Shown: in pieces, positions 1 through 5,965 of the stretch
How positions within the stretch are numbered: position 1 is the stretch's first letter
How the letters are laid out: every line of letters starts with the position of its first letter
NCBI GenBank assembly: GCA_934659415.1
Contig: CAKUHW010000071.1
Span: 1-5,965, forward strand
Direction of reading: 5' to 3'
DNA: 5,965 bases
DNA from: an uncultured Oscillospiraceae bacterium
GTDB taxonomy: Bacteria > Bacillota > Clostridia > Oscillospirales > Oscillospiraceae
The notes under the pieces: model-generated
What the model was told of the DNA's origin: nothing
The model's input: the letters and a program-made list of their open reading frames with translations, nothing else
The model's database searches: none
Program-made: the position numbers and the translations under genes

Positions 1-1093
1 GACTATCCCAGTGCAGGCCGGAACCCTTCGCCCACTCCTCCGAGTAGGTCGTTTTGCAGTATGGCCTGCCCACATCGGCCGCGGCGCGCACAGCCTCCGC
101 CCGGCCCCGGACAGAAAGGCCCGCCATCTCTTCCGCGATCAACTGCCCGGCCCCGGCCTCTACACAGGTCCCGGCAGGCGCAGTGCCCGCCAGACAGACC
201 GTCCCGCCGCCGAGAATCATCGTGGGGCTCTCTCCCAGCAGCTCGTCCAGCAGCGTAACGCCCCCCTGGGTCACCAGGTCGCCCCCCGCCTCTGCCCGCC
301 GGGCCAGGAGCGTTCCCCTCGCATTGAGCACATCGCCGGGCGAGACGAGCTCGTCGGTGAGCACCGTTCCATCTAGCAGTGCCAGAGAGGGTACCCCGCC
401 CCCGCCGGAGCGGAGCTCCAACCGGCCGCAGCGCACTGTGACGCCGCCGTCCACCATCAGCGCAGGAAGGGGGAGGCCGCCCCCTCCGCAGGCCAGCGTA
501 CCGTCCACCGTCAGCGTCCCGCTGCCGGTGATCAGCACACAGGCAAAGCCCTCCAGACAGTCGTATACGCCGCCCTCCATCCGGCACGCGCCGCTGATAT
601 TCAGCCGGAGCAGACCGCCCGTATCCGGCCACAGGTTCGGCACGGTACAGCTGTCGGCATCCAGCGTAAAGGCATGGTACAGCGCGCCGTCCCAGGCTAT
701 CTGTCCGTATCCGCTCTTCTGTGTCAGCCCCGGAAGCGCCTCCAGGCGGATCCCCTCTCCCAGGGCTCCGGTCTGAATGAGGTTTTGCTCGCTCCCGTCC
801 GCAAAGCGGACGGAAAAGCTTTCGCTCGTTCCCTCCTCGGCCCGGTCTGCAAGCCGGAGTTCCGCCGGAGAAAGGCGCTCCGCCGCCCCGCTGCGCCCAA
901 GCTCCGCCGTATAGCGGCCGCAGGCCTCCGGCAGGATCTCCCCGGTCGGCTCCGGCACGCCGGGCGTCTGCGAGGCAGAGGCCGCCGGGGACTCGGATGG
1001 TCCAGGCAGAGATTCCACAGGCGCCGTGCCGCCGCAGGCTGTCAGCGCCAGAAAGGTCAACGCCAAAAGCGTCAGCGCTCCGCGTCTCATCAT
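1..1093 (-). CDS. Secreted lipoprotein of unknown function, beta-helix-like (3' end outside window)
   Basis: The frame stays open for 364 codons from the ATG at 1093 to the left edge, with no stop, so the C-terminus is missing. I translated it by hand. Residues 1-20 form a lipoprotein signal: two Arg after the Met pair, a hydrophobic core and lipobox L17-T-A-C20, so a lipid-anchored extracellular protein is expected. Residues 21-55 are a Pro/Ser/Ala/Gly linker. From about residue 160 the chain is made of short Gly-rich strands (for example ITGSGTLTVDGT at 188-199) repeated with alternating hydrophobic residues. This resembles the right-handed beta-helix surface proteins sometimes labelled carbohydrate-binding (Cthe_2159-like), but the resemblance is by eye only. 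A GGGAGG-like ribosome site lies about 8 nt before the start, and a promoter sits just upstream. A second in-frame ATG follows immediately (1090). Function is not recognised. Confidence 0.8.
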   Translation of the reverse strand, partial: MMRRGALTLLALTFLALTACGGTAPVESLPGPSESPAASASQTPGVPEPTGEILPEACGRYTAELGRSGAAERLSPAELRLADRAEEGTSESFSVRFADGSEQNLIQTGALGEGIRLEALPGLTQKSGYGQIAWDGALYHAFTLDADSCTVPNLWPDTGGLLRLNISGACRMEGGVYDCLEGFACVLITGSGTLTVDGTLACGGGGLPLPALMVDGGVTVRCGRLELRSGGGGVPSLALLDGTVLTDELVSPGDVLNARGTLLARRAEAGGDLVTQGGVTLLDELLGESPTMILGGGTVCLAGTAPAGTCVEAGAGQLIAEEMAGLSVRGRAEAVRAAADVGRPYCKTTYSEEWAKGSGLHWDS

Positions 1094-1123
1094 GATCAGG
1101 CCCTCCCCCATGCCGTTTTCTTT

Positions 1124-1152
1124 ATCTTACCAGAGCCCGTCCTAAAAATCAA
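1124..1152 (-). promoter_or_regulatory. Sigma-A-type promoter of the lipoprotein gene
   Basis: On the minus strand, TTGATT (1147-1152) is followed after 17 nt by TAAGAT (1124-1129). A TG sits one base before the -10, giving an extended -10. Transcription would start near 1117, about 24 nt before the ATG at 1093. The site lies downstream of the hairpin that ends the ABC operon, so the lipoprotein gene is probably its own unit. Confidence 0.65.
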
Positions 1153-1177
1153 GATTTAGGAACGCAAGAGCAGCACA

Positions 1178-1204
1178 CGGCCCGACCGGAATTCGGTCGG
1201 GCCG
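1178..1204 (-). terminator. Hairpin at the end of the ABC transporter operon
   Basis: There is a perfect 11-bp GC-rich stem (1178-1188 with 1194-1204) and a 5-nt loop, starting 10 nt after the ATPase stop codon. Its position suggests a transcription terminator or an mRNA 3'-end stabiliser. Neither side carries a proper run of U (minus strand continues TGTGCTGCTCTTGC), so it is not a textbook intrinsic terminator. Confidence 0.55.
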
Positions 1205-1214
1205 CGTTTCGCAC

Positions 1215-2015
1215 TTATGTCGTCAGGAGCATTCTGTCGTTGTCGAGCCGCCGCCCCGTCCCCGCGCGGAAACGGGCGAGAAGATCATCTACAGTCAGCC
1301 CGGCTCGCTCCTCCCCGCTCACATCCAGGACTACCGCGCCGTCCGCCATCATCAGCGTACGGCTTCCGAGCTCCAGCGCCTGGGTCATGTTGTGGGTGAT
1401 CATCATACAGGTGATTCGGTCCTCCGCCACGATCTGCCGGGTCAGGCCCAGCACCTTATCTGCCGTGCCGGGGTCCAGCGCCGCGGTATGTTCATCCAGC
1501 AGGAGCAGCCGCGGCGTCACCATGGTCGCCATCAGCAGAGTCAGCGCCTGGCGCTGCCCGCCGGAGAGCAGGCCCACCGGCTGGCGCATCCTGTTCTCCA
1601 GCCCCATATCCAGCTGAGCCAGGCGGTCCCGGAAGAGGGCGCGGTCCGCCTTTGTGATGCGGCTGAAGGGGGCTGCGCGGCCGCTGGCGCGCAGATAGGC
1701 CAGGGCCAGATTTTCCTCGATCGTCATGCCAGGCGCAGTTCCCTTCAGCGGATCCTGAAACAGGCGTCCGATGCGGCGGCTCCGCCGGTGCTCCGGCTGA
1801 AAGGTCATGTCCTCCCCGTCCAGCAGGATGGACCCGGTATCCACAAAGAAGCCGCCTGCAATGGCGTTGAGCACCGTGGACTTGCCTGCGCCGTTGGACC
1901 CGATGATGGTGACAAATTCTCCGCTCTCCAGTGTCAGAGACAGGTCGTTCAGAGCCCGTTTTTCATTCACCGTCCCCGGGTTAAAGGTCTTGGATATCCG
2001 TCTCAGCTCCAGCAT
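1215..2015 (-). CDS. trpZ: ABC transporter ATP-binding protein, probable tryptophan importer (TrpZ-like)
   Basis: This 266-aa cytoplasmic ATPase would power the importer encoded with it. All ABC motifs are visible: Walker A GSNGAGKST (39-47), Q-loop Gln87, signature LSGGQ (150-154), Walker B LLLLDE (170-175), D-loop ALD (179-181) and switch His208 in ITHN. Walker B is followed by His176 where most importers have Pro; I recall DEHTAALDP as usual in this subfamily rather than a defect. The length is normal for a single-domain importer ATPase. The ATG is one base after the permease stop codon, and its AAAGGAG ribosome site (2026-2032) lies inside the permease gene, indicating tight or coupled translation. 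The tryptophan assignment rests on the operon's UGG T-box; the ATPase motifs alone do not define substrate. Confidence 0.9.
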   Translation of the reverse strand: MLELRRISKTFNPGTVNEKRALNDLSLTLESGEFVTIIGSNGAGKSTVLNAIAGGFFVDTGSILLDGEDMTFQPEHRRSRRIGRLFQDPLKGTAPGMTIEENLALAYLRASGRAAPFSRITKADRALFRDRLAQLDMGLENRMRQPVGLLSGGQRQALTLLMATMVTPRLLLLDEHTAALDPGTADKVLGLTRQIVAEDRITCMMITHNMTQALELGSRTLMMADGAVVLDVSGEERAGLTVDDLLARFRAGTGRRLDNDRMLLTT

Positions 2016-2016
2016 T

Positions 2017-2922
2017 CTACCGCATCTCCTTTCGGTGGGCGGCCTTTCTGCGCTGCAGGACGGCCCAACGCTTCAGACCGGGCGCCGCGATCGCCAGGGC
2101 CACGATCACAGCCGTGAGCAGCTTCAGGCAGTCCACAGGCACGATCTTGGTATAGAAGATGACCGCGTACAAAAACCGGTAGATCACCGACCCGACCACC
2201 GCCGCGAGGATCCCCCTGGTCACCGTGCGGCGGCCGAGGACAGTCTCGCCGATGATCAGGCAGGCCAGTCCGATCCCCACGATTCCCGTCCCGCCGTTGA
2301 TATCCACTGTCTTCTGATATTGCCCCACCATGGCCCCGGAGAGCGCGGTGAGCGCATTCGCGATGCACAGGCCCACCGTGACCGTGACCGTGGGATTTAT
2401 GGAGGATGCGCGCACCATGTCCCGGTTATCTCCGGTGGCCCGGATGGAGAGGCCCAGTCTGGTGCCGAGAAACAGCCGCAGAAGCACCCCTGCCAGCACG
2501 ATCACGAAGGCGGCCAGCGCCAGTTCATACCAGTCTCCGAACAGGCCGGCGGAGCGCAGCAGCGTGAAGACCGTATCTGAGCCCAGCAGGCTCTGGTTGG
2601 AGCGCCACCCCATGGCCAGGAGATTGACGGTATACAGCCCCGTATTGGTAACGATACCCGCCAGACTGGAGGGCACCCCCAGCCGGGTCTGCAGGAAGGC
2701 CGTGATAAAGCCCGCGCAGGCTCCCGCCAGCATGGCCGCGGGAAGGGCCAGCACGGGGTGCCCGGCAGCTGTCACGCTCACCGACACCGCAGCTCCCAGC
2801 ACAAAGCAGCCGTCTGTGGTCAGGTCGGCGATATCCAGCACCCGGTAGCTGAGGAAAAGCGCCATCGCCACCGGTGCGTACAGAAAGCCCAGTTCCAGGG
2901 CAGTCTGGGTGATGAGAAGCAT
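2017..2922 (-). CDS. trpY: ABC transporter permease, probable tryptophan importer (TrpY-like)
   Basis: This is a 301-aa polytopic membrane protein of the branched-chain-type permease family (BPD_transp_2). Hydrophobic segments are visible at about 10-28, 38-53, 57-78, 86-104, 132-151, 178-198, 212-230, 236-256 and 266-283. Recognisable family blocks are SYRVLDIADLTTDG (25-38), the cytoplasmic loop ATGDNRDMVRASSINP (162-177), which is a plausible ATPase contact, and GIGLACLIIGETVLGRRTVT (216-235). The C-terminal tail is short and basic. The start at 2922 is preceded by AAAGGAG about 10 nt upstream, and there are 54 nt between the binding-protein stop and this start. It forms the channel of the three-gene importer. 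Only one permease gene is present, so a homodimer is inferred. Confidence 0.9.
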   Translation of the reverse strand: MLLITQTALELGFLYAPVAMALFLSYRVLDIADLTTDGCFVLGAAVSVSVTAAGHPVLALPAAMLAGACAGFITAFLQTRLGVPSSLAGIVTNTGLYTVNLLAMGWRSNQSLLGSDTVFTLLRSAGLFGDWYELALAAFVIVLAGVLLRLFLGTRLGLSIRATGDNRDMVRASSINPTVTVTVGLCIANALTALSGAMVGQYQKTVDINGGTGIVGIGLACLIIGETVLGRRTVTRGILAAVVGSVIYRFLYAVIFYTKIVPVDCLKLLTAVIVALAIAAPGLKRWAVLQRRKAAHRKEMR

Positions 2923-2976
2923 GTGGAAGCCTCTCCTTTCCTGTGAAATAGAGTCCGGCCGAAGGCAGGGGCAGCG

Positions 2977-3993
2977 TCAGTCCTTCCCGGTGGTGACCTC
3001 CGCCACCTGTCCCATATCGGAAAACACGGAAGGATCCACACCCAGCACAGCGGCGGTCTCGGTATTGACGGTAATGATGCCGCCATCCATCAGATAGCAG
3101 TCCTCCAGGGCCTCGCCGGCGGCAGCCTGCCGGGCCAGGTCGGCGGTGCGGCGGCCCAGATCGGTGTAATTCACACCGCAGGTGGCAAAGGCCCCGTTGC
3201 GGACGAAGGAGTCGGCCCCGGCATAGTGGGGGATACCGGCATTGGCCAGGTCTTCATAGATGGCCAGCTCGGCGGCCATGATAACATTGTCGGTGGGGGT
3301 GAAAACGGCGTCCACCCCGGCCGCGATAAGGGCAGTGGCGGCAGCCACCACCTCATCGTTGGTGTTGGCCGTCTGCTCCACGGTGCCGATTCCCTTCTCC
3401 TCCAGATAGGCCTTTGCCTCGGCAATGGGCGCGGCAGAGTTTGGCTCGGACAGGGAATAGAGCAGACCCACAGACTTCAGGTCAGGATCCTGGGCCAGCA
3501 TCATGTCGATGATGAAGCGGGTATTCAGGGCGTCGCTGGTCCCGGTAACATAGTCCATACCGGTGAGCCTGGCGGTCTCGGGATCGGACACGGCGGCGTA
3601 CACCACCCTGACGCCGGTGCCCTCAGCCGCTACGGCGGCCACCTGGGCCGCGGTGGTGGCAATGGGGATGATCACATCGACCTTGTCGGCAATGGCCTGG
3701 TCGCAGAGCTGCTTGAGCACGGTCTGGTCATTCTGACCGGAGGTGACCGTATATTCCACTGTAAGACCGTCGGCGTCCATCTCGTCAAAGCGGGCGGCGA
3801 CAGCGTCTGCGATCTCGTCCAGCGAGGCATGGTCCAGCAGCTTGATCACAGCCGCCTTCAGGACCCGGTCCCCGCCTGTCTGTGCGGCATCGCCGCCGGA
3901 CGGCTTCGCTCCGCCGGCACAGGCGGCCAGCGCCAGAGAGAGGGCCGCTGCGGCGGCCAGGGCGGACAATTTTTTCAGGGTGCGCTTTTTCAT
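2977..3993 (-). CDS. trpX: ABC transporter substrate-binding lipoprotein, probable tryptophan-binding (TrpX-like)
   Basis: This 338-aa extracytoplasmic solute receptor is of the ABC_sub_bind type (PF04392-like). Residues 1-25 are a lipoprotein signal peptide (MKKRTLKK, an Ala/Leu-rich core, lipobox L22-A-A-C25), followed by a Gly/Ser/Asp linker to about residue 42. Family blocks are visible in order: KLLDHASLD (51-59), SGQND (85-89), PIATTAAQ (110-117), SDPE (136-139), SEPNS (182-186), PTDN (233-236), ADSFVRNGAFATCGVNYTDLG (260-280, two Arg-rich residues follow). The start is set by AGGAGG at 4001-4006 with 7-nt spacing and by the signal peptide. An in-frame ATG at 4122 would add 43 residues read from the T-box terminator region and is rejected. 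It is the first gene of the operon, and the UGG-specifier T-box leader argues for tryptophan as ligand. Confidence 0.9.
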   Translation of the reverse strand: MKKRTLKKLSALAAAAALSLALAACAGGAKPSGGDAAQTGGDRVLKAAVIKLLDHASLDEIADAVAARFDEMDADGLTVEYTVTSGQNDQTVLKQLCDQAIADKVDVIIPIATTAAQVAAVAAEGTGVRVVYAAVSDPETARLTGMDYVTGTSDALNTRFIIDMMLAQDPDLKSVGLLYSLSEPNSAAPIAEAKAYLEEKGIGTVEQTANTNDEVVAAATALIAAGVDAVFTPTDNVIMAAELAIYEDLANAGIPHYAGADSFVRNGAFATCGVNYTDLGRRTADLARQAAAGEALEDCYLMDGGIITVNTETAAVLGVDPSVFSDMGQVAEVTTGKD

Positions 3994-4000
3994 GGAAATT

Positions 4001-4006
4001 CCTCCT
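4001..4006 (-). promoter_or_regulatory. Ribosome binding site of the substrate-binding protein
   Basis: A perfect AGGAGG stands 7 nt before the ATG at 3993. It fixes the start downstream of the T-box terminator rather than at the earlier in-frame ATG at 4122. Confidence 0.85.
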
Positions 4007-4062
4007 AAATGATTCGGGCGGCAGATGACCCGGGCCTGCCACAGCACCGGGGGGAGGCGGAC

Positions 4063-4100
4063 AAATAAAAAAGCCCTTGCCCCACCATGGGACAAAAGCT
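4063..4100 (-). terminator. T-box regulated intrinsic terminator
   Basis: On the minus strand a 13-bp stem (4088-4100 with 4072-4084, some G-U pairs) closes a 3-nt loop and runs directly into UUUUUU plus AUUU (4063-4072). The 5' half of the stem includes the CCC needed to pair with the GGG of the T-box sequence, so terminator and antiterminator are mutually exclusive. It lies about 70 nt before the first start codon of the importer operon. Confidence 0.9.
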
Positions 4101-4343
4101 GTGCTTCTGCGATACCACCCAAATTGACGCTTGCGCGTCCACTCGCTTACGCGTACCATCATACGCGCCCCGATGGATAACGGGTGGGGTGCCCGTCGGT
4201 CCCTACTCAGTCGCCCTTTCGGTCCGCCCTCCGAAGTCCATTCACCGGCCGCTCCCTGCCCCGATCTCACCCTCCGGGACTCTCTGAAAGCTCGCCGCGC
4301 CGGTTACTTCTCTCCGTCACAGGTTTCATTCTGTTCGGTTGTT
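4063..4343 (-). promoter_or_regulatory. T-box riboswitch leader, specifier UGG (tryptophan)
   Basis: Reading the minus strand 5' to 3': GACGGAGA (about 4310-4317, kink-turn side of Stem I), AGUA (4305-4308, 5' side of the specifier loop), a 6-bp helix ACCGGC (4299-4304) with GCCGGU (4244-4249), an AGAGAG bulge region (about 4281-4287), a GGGUGAGA distal loop, then the specifier loop GAA-UGG-A with UGG at 4238-4240. Downstream are a stem-loop (4180-4184 with 4192-4196), another (4150-4155 with 4162-4167) and GACGC-GCAA-GCGUC (4126-4139). The T-box sequence GGGUGGUAUCGC is at 4109-4120, and the terminator follows. In known T-boxes, uncharged tRNA pairs its anticodon with the specifier and its NCCA end with UGGN, which stabilises the antiterminator. 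UGG therefore indicates tRNA-Trp. The T-box sequence deviates slightly from the AGGGUGGNACCGCG consensus. Confidence 0.93.
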
Positions 4344-4349
4344 GTGGTC

Positions 4350-4378
4350 ATTATAGGCACTCGCGCGGCGTTTGTCAA
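4350..4378 (-). promoter_or_regulatory. Consensus sigma-A promoter of the T-box/ABC importer operon
   Basis: TTGACA (4373-4378) and TATAAT (4350-4355) are separated by exactly 17 nt, a perfect match to the housekeeping consensus. Transcription should begin near 4342, a few nucleotides before Stem I of the T-box. An AT-rich patch (4388-4420) lies just upstream of the -35. A strong unregulated promoter is consistent with control at the level of leader termination. Confidence 0.92.
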
Positions 4379-4498
4379 TCCCTCTTCGCAAAATTTCACC
4401 GCACTAAATCAACAAATTTTCTTTTGCGCACGGCACAAAAATCTCTCGAAGCGCCCTCTTTTTATCTCCCCAGTTCCGCAAAATCCCTCCTGCGGTGA

Positions 4499-4516
4499 CC
4501 TTTGTCGGTGCAAAGG
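4499..4516. repeat. Small hairpin in the regulator-to-T-box intergenic region
   Basis: CCTTTG (4499-4504) and CAAAGG (4511-4516) can form a 6-bp stem with a 6-nt loop, right after the longer hairpin downstream of the regulator gene. Next to it, CCGCA (4476-4480) and TGCGG (4491-4495) form a weaker 5-bp repeat. There is no adjacent U-run, and the role is unknown. Apart from these and the promoter region, 4379-4522 holds nothing else I can recognise. Confidence 0.35.
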
Positions 4517-4522
4517 AGTCCC

Positions 4523-4561
4523 GGCGGGCGGAATACAGCGTGCCATCCTATTCCGCCCGCC
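4523..4561 (-). terminator. Long hairpin downstream of the HTH regulator gene
   Basis: A perfect 13-bp stem (4523-4535 with 4549-4561) closes a 13-nt loop, downstream of the regulator and before the T-box operon promoter. The location suits a terminator, but neither strand follows with a U-run (minus strand continues GGGACTCC), so rho-independent termination is uncertain. It begins 11 nt after the stop codon at 4573 of the alternative reading frame described for the regulator. Confidence 0.45.
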
Positions 4562-4589
4562 TGAGCCCTGTGTCAGCCCAGATGCTTTT

Positions 4590-5009
4590 TCAGCTGGGCG
4601 ATCTCTCCCCGGATGCCGGCCGTGCGGTAGCCCGCTTCTTGTGCTCTTCCCCCAGCTGATACTCCATATTCGCCAGCAGGACCCAGGGGCGGCTGTACTC
4701 CGGCTCCCGCCTGCCCTTTTCCAGCAGGAATTCCCGCTCCCGCTCTGCCAGGACAGGGTCCAGCACCCGCTCATCCCAAAGCATATTCTGGATGCGCTCC
4801 ATATGGGTATCGTCCGACAGGGCAAAAAGCTCGTCGATAGACACGCCGAAATAAGCGGCCAGAGCGGGCAGCAGCGCGATATCCGGCGTGCCGGCATCCC
4901 GCTCCCACTTGCTCACTGCCTGGGCGGTAACGCCCAGCGCTTCCGCCAGCGCCTCCTGTGTTACGCCGCGGTGAAGCCGCAGACCCTTGATCTTGTTCCC
5001 GATCTCCAT
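4590..5009 (-). CDS. XRE-family helix-turn-helix transcriptional regulator, C-terminus possibly frameshifted
   Basis: This 139-aa product has a clear HTH_3 domain at about residues 3-62. Helices carry IGNKIKGLRLHRGVTQEALA, then the recognition segment VTAQAVSKWERDAGTPD, then LLPALAAYFGVSIDELFAL. It should bind DNA as a dimer; its target is not evident. Residues 70-120 are a charged helical stretch (MERIQNMLWDERVLDPVLAEREREF). The ATG at 5009 is chosen because AAAGGA sits 8 nt upstream and the HTH fold begins there; an in-frame ATG at 5075 overlaps the likely promoter. The last 13 residues (ATARPASGERSPS) look unlike a natural end. One base back, a different frame gives GYRTAGIRGEIAQLKKHLG ending at 4573, which reads as a normal helix. 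It lies upstream of the Trp importer, but that operon has its own promoter and T-box, so no link is implied. Confidence 0.85.
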   Translation of the reverse strand: MEIGNKIKGLRLHRGVTQEALAEALGVTAQAVSKWERDAGTPDIALLPALAAYFGVSIDELFALSDDTHMERIQNMLWDERVLDPVLAEREREFLLEKGRREPEYSRPWVLLANMEYQLGEEHKKRATARPASGERSPS

Positions 5010-5046
5010 TGATCTCGTCCTTTCCTTCTTTTCTGCCGGCAGGACT

Positions 5047-5075
5047 ATCCTACCCCATTCCGCCGCCAAAGGCAA
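5047..5075 (-). promoter_or_regulatory. Probable promoter of the HTH regulator gene
   Basis: TTGCCT (5070-5075) and TAGGAT (5047-5052) are separated by 17 nt on the minus strand, each matching four of six consensus bases. Transcription would start near 5040, leaving a leader of about 30 nt. Its place between the upstream terminator and the ATG at 5009 supports it. Confidence 0.5.
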
Positions 5076-5079
5076 TGAC

Positions 5080-5112
5080 CGCTCCGTGCGTCCGCCTCAA
5101 CGGAGCGTTGAG
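5080..5112. repeat. Two overlapping inverted repeats upstream of the HTH gene promoter
   Basis: CGCTCCGT (5080-5087) pairs perfectly with ACGGAGCG (5100-5107), leaving 12 nt between. CTCAAC (5096-5101) pairs with GTTGAG (5107-5112), leaving 5 nt. The two stems share bases and exclude each other. They lie between the efp-operon terminator and the -35 of the regulator, a possible operator position, though they may simply be structured 3' sequence. Confidence 0.4.
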
Positions 5113-5149
5113 CAAAAAAGACCGCCGCGGAGCTGCTGCTCCGCGGCGG
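5112..5149 (-). terminator. Intrinsic terminator of the efp/CD1247-like operon
   Basis: On the minus strand a perfect 12-bp GC-rich stem (5138-5149 with 5122-5133) with a 4-nt loop is followed by TCTTTTTT (5114-5121). It starts 17 nt after the stop codon at 5167. This is a textbook rho-independent terminator. Confidence 0.93.
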
Positions 5150-5166
5150 GTCAGGTCTTCTCGGTT

Positions 5167-5625
<459 letters not shown>

Positions 5626-5668
5626 AATGAAATCTCCTTTCTGTTCTCAGCAGCACAAAAGGTTATTC

Positions 5669-5965
5669 TCAGCCCTTTACGCGGCTCAGGTACTCGCCGG
5701 TGCGGGTGTCGATCTTGATGAGTTCGCCCTCCTCGATGAACAGGGGCACCTTGACCTCGGCGCCGGTCTCCAGGGTGGCGGGCTTCAGGGTGTTGGTGGC
5801 GGTGTTGCCGGCAAAGCCCGGATCGGTCTTGATGACCTCGAGGTCGATGAAGAACGGCGGCTCAACACCGAAGACCTTGCCCTTGTAGGACAGAACCTTG
5901 CAGGTCAGGTTCTCGGTGACAAACTTGAAGTTATCGGACAGAACGTCGCCGCTGATCGGAATCTG
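5669..5965 (-). CDS. efp: Elongation factor P, C-terminal part (5' end outside window)
   Basis: The last 98 residues of EF-P are present and the rest lies beyond the right edge; the full protein is usually about 185 aa. EF-P enters the ribosomal E site and relieves stalling at consecutive prolines. The fragment covers the second half of the middle OB domain and the C-terminal OB domain. The EF-P signature K-x-A-x4-G-x2-[LIV]-x-V-P-x2-[LIV]-x2-G is matched completely at fragment residues 61-80. The ending DTRTGEYLSRVKG is typical, and the stop TGA is at 5669-5671. The modified residue at the tip of domain I is outside the window, so the type of EF-P modification cannot be judged. It is followed closely by the CD1247-like gene. 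Confidence 0.97.
   Translation of the reverse strand, partial: QIPISGDVLSDNFKFVTENLTCKVLSYKGKVFGVEPPFFIDLEVIKTDPGFAGNTATNTLKPATLETGAEVKVPLFIEEGELIKIDTRTGEYLSRVKG

Noticed and set aside
3..632. A 209-aa minus-strand reading frame starting at 632
   Set aside because: It is out of frame with the open lipoprotein frame that begins at 1093 with a ribosome site, promoter and signal peptide; its Arg/Gly-rich composition is typical of a shadow frame.
54..1159. Long plus-strand frames (54-776 and 674-1159)
   Set aside because: They are Arg/Pro/Ser-rich antisense frames over the lipoprotein gene with no domain or ribosome site; long antisense frames are expected in GC-rich DNA.
2376..2394. A short tandem ACCGTG repeat
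   Set aside because: It encodes a Thr-Val alternation in a permease membrane segment and needs no other explanation.
3226..4008. A 260-aa plus-strand frame rich in Gly and His
   Set aside because: It is fully antisense to the substrate-binding protein, whose family motifs and lipobox are clear.
3994..4122. A 43-residue N-terminal extension of the substrate-binding protein
   Set aside because: It would be translated from the T-box terminator and would bury the signal peptide; the AGGAGG at 4001-4006 marks the start at 3993.
4628..4640. Programmed -1 frameshifting in the HTH gene
   Set aside because: No X-XXY-YYZ slippery heptamer or clear downstream pseudoknot is visible at the switch point; a one-base loss explains it more simply.
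4131..5012. A 293-aa plus-strand frame
   Set aside because: It crosses the T-box leader, a promoter, two hairpins and the HTH gene in antisense, and shows no recognisable domain.

Overview
The window is GC-rich DNA with well-formed AGGAGG-type ribosome binding sites, a T-box leader, lipoprotein signal peptides and a gene of the clostridial CD1247 family next to efp. Together these point to a GC-rich member of the Clostridia, most likely Oscillospiraceae/Ruminococcaceae-like gut bacteria. That placement is inference from gene content and style. All real genes lie on the minus strand, so transcription runs from high to low coordinates.

Read in the direction of transcription, the window opens with the last 98 codons of efp (elongation factor P, cut by the right edge). 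It is followed after 43 nt by a 152-aa CD1247-like acidic zinc-ribbon protein, and this pair ends at a strong intrinsic terminator (5112-5149). Next comes a small XRE-type helix-turn-helix regulator (4590-5009) with its own promoter. Its C-terminus looks frameshifted, and a long hairpin lies downstream.

The centre of the window is a complete amino-acid uptake operon. A consensus sigma-A promoter (TTGACA-17-TATAAT, 4350-4378) drives a roughly 280-nt T-box leader. The leader has a readable Stem I with specifier codon UGG (Trp), a T-box sequence and a terminator (4063-4100). It controls a substrate-binding lipoprotein (2977-3993), a membrane permease (2017-2922) and an ATPase (1215-2015). The protein families match the TrpXYZ-type ABC importers, and the UGG specifier independently points to tryptophan. 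The inferred logic is that uncharged tRNA-Trp stabilises the antiterminator and switches on tryptophan import. An 11-bp hairpin (1178-1204) follows the operon.

The left end holds a separately promoted gene (promoter 1124-1152) for a secreted lipoprotein of unknown function, with a glycine-rich, beta-helix-like body. It runs off the left edge without a stop. I saw no tRNA, rRNA, mobile element, CRISPR array or phage gene. The gene-free stretch 3994-4589 is mostly the T-box leader and its promoter, plus two or three hairpins and an AT-rich patch. The gene content is ordinary for this kind of genome; the T-box assignment and the broken regulator are the points most worth a second look.
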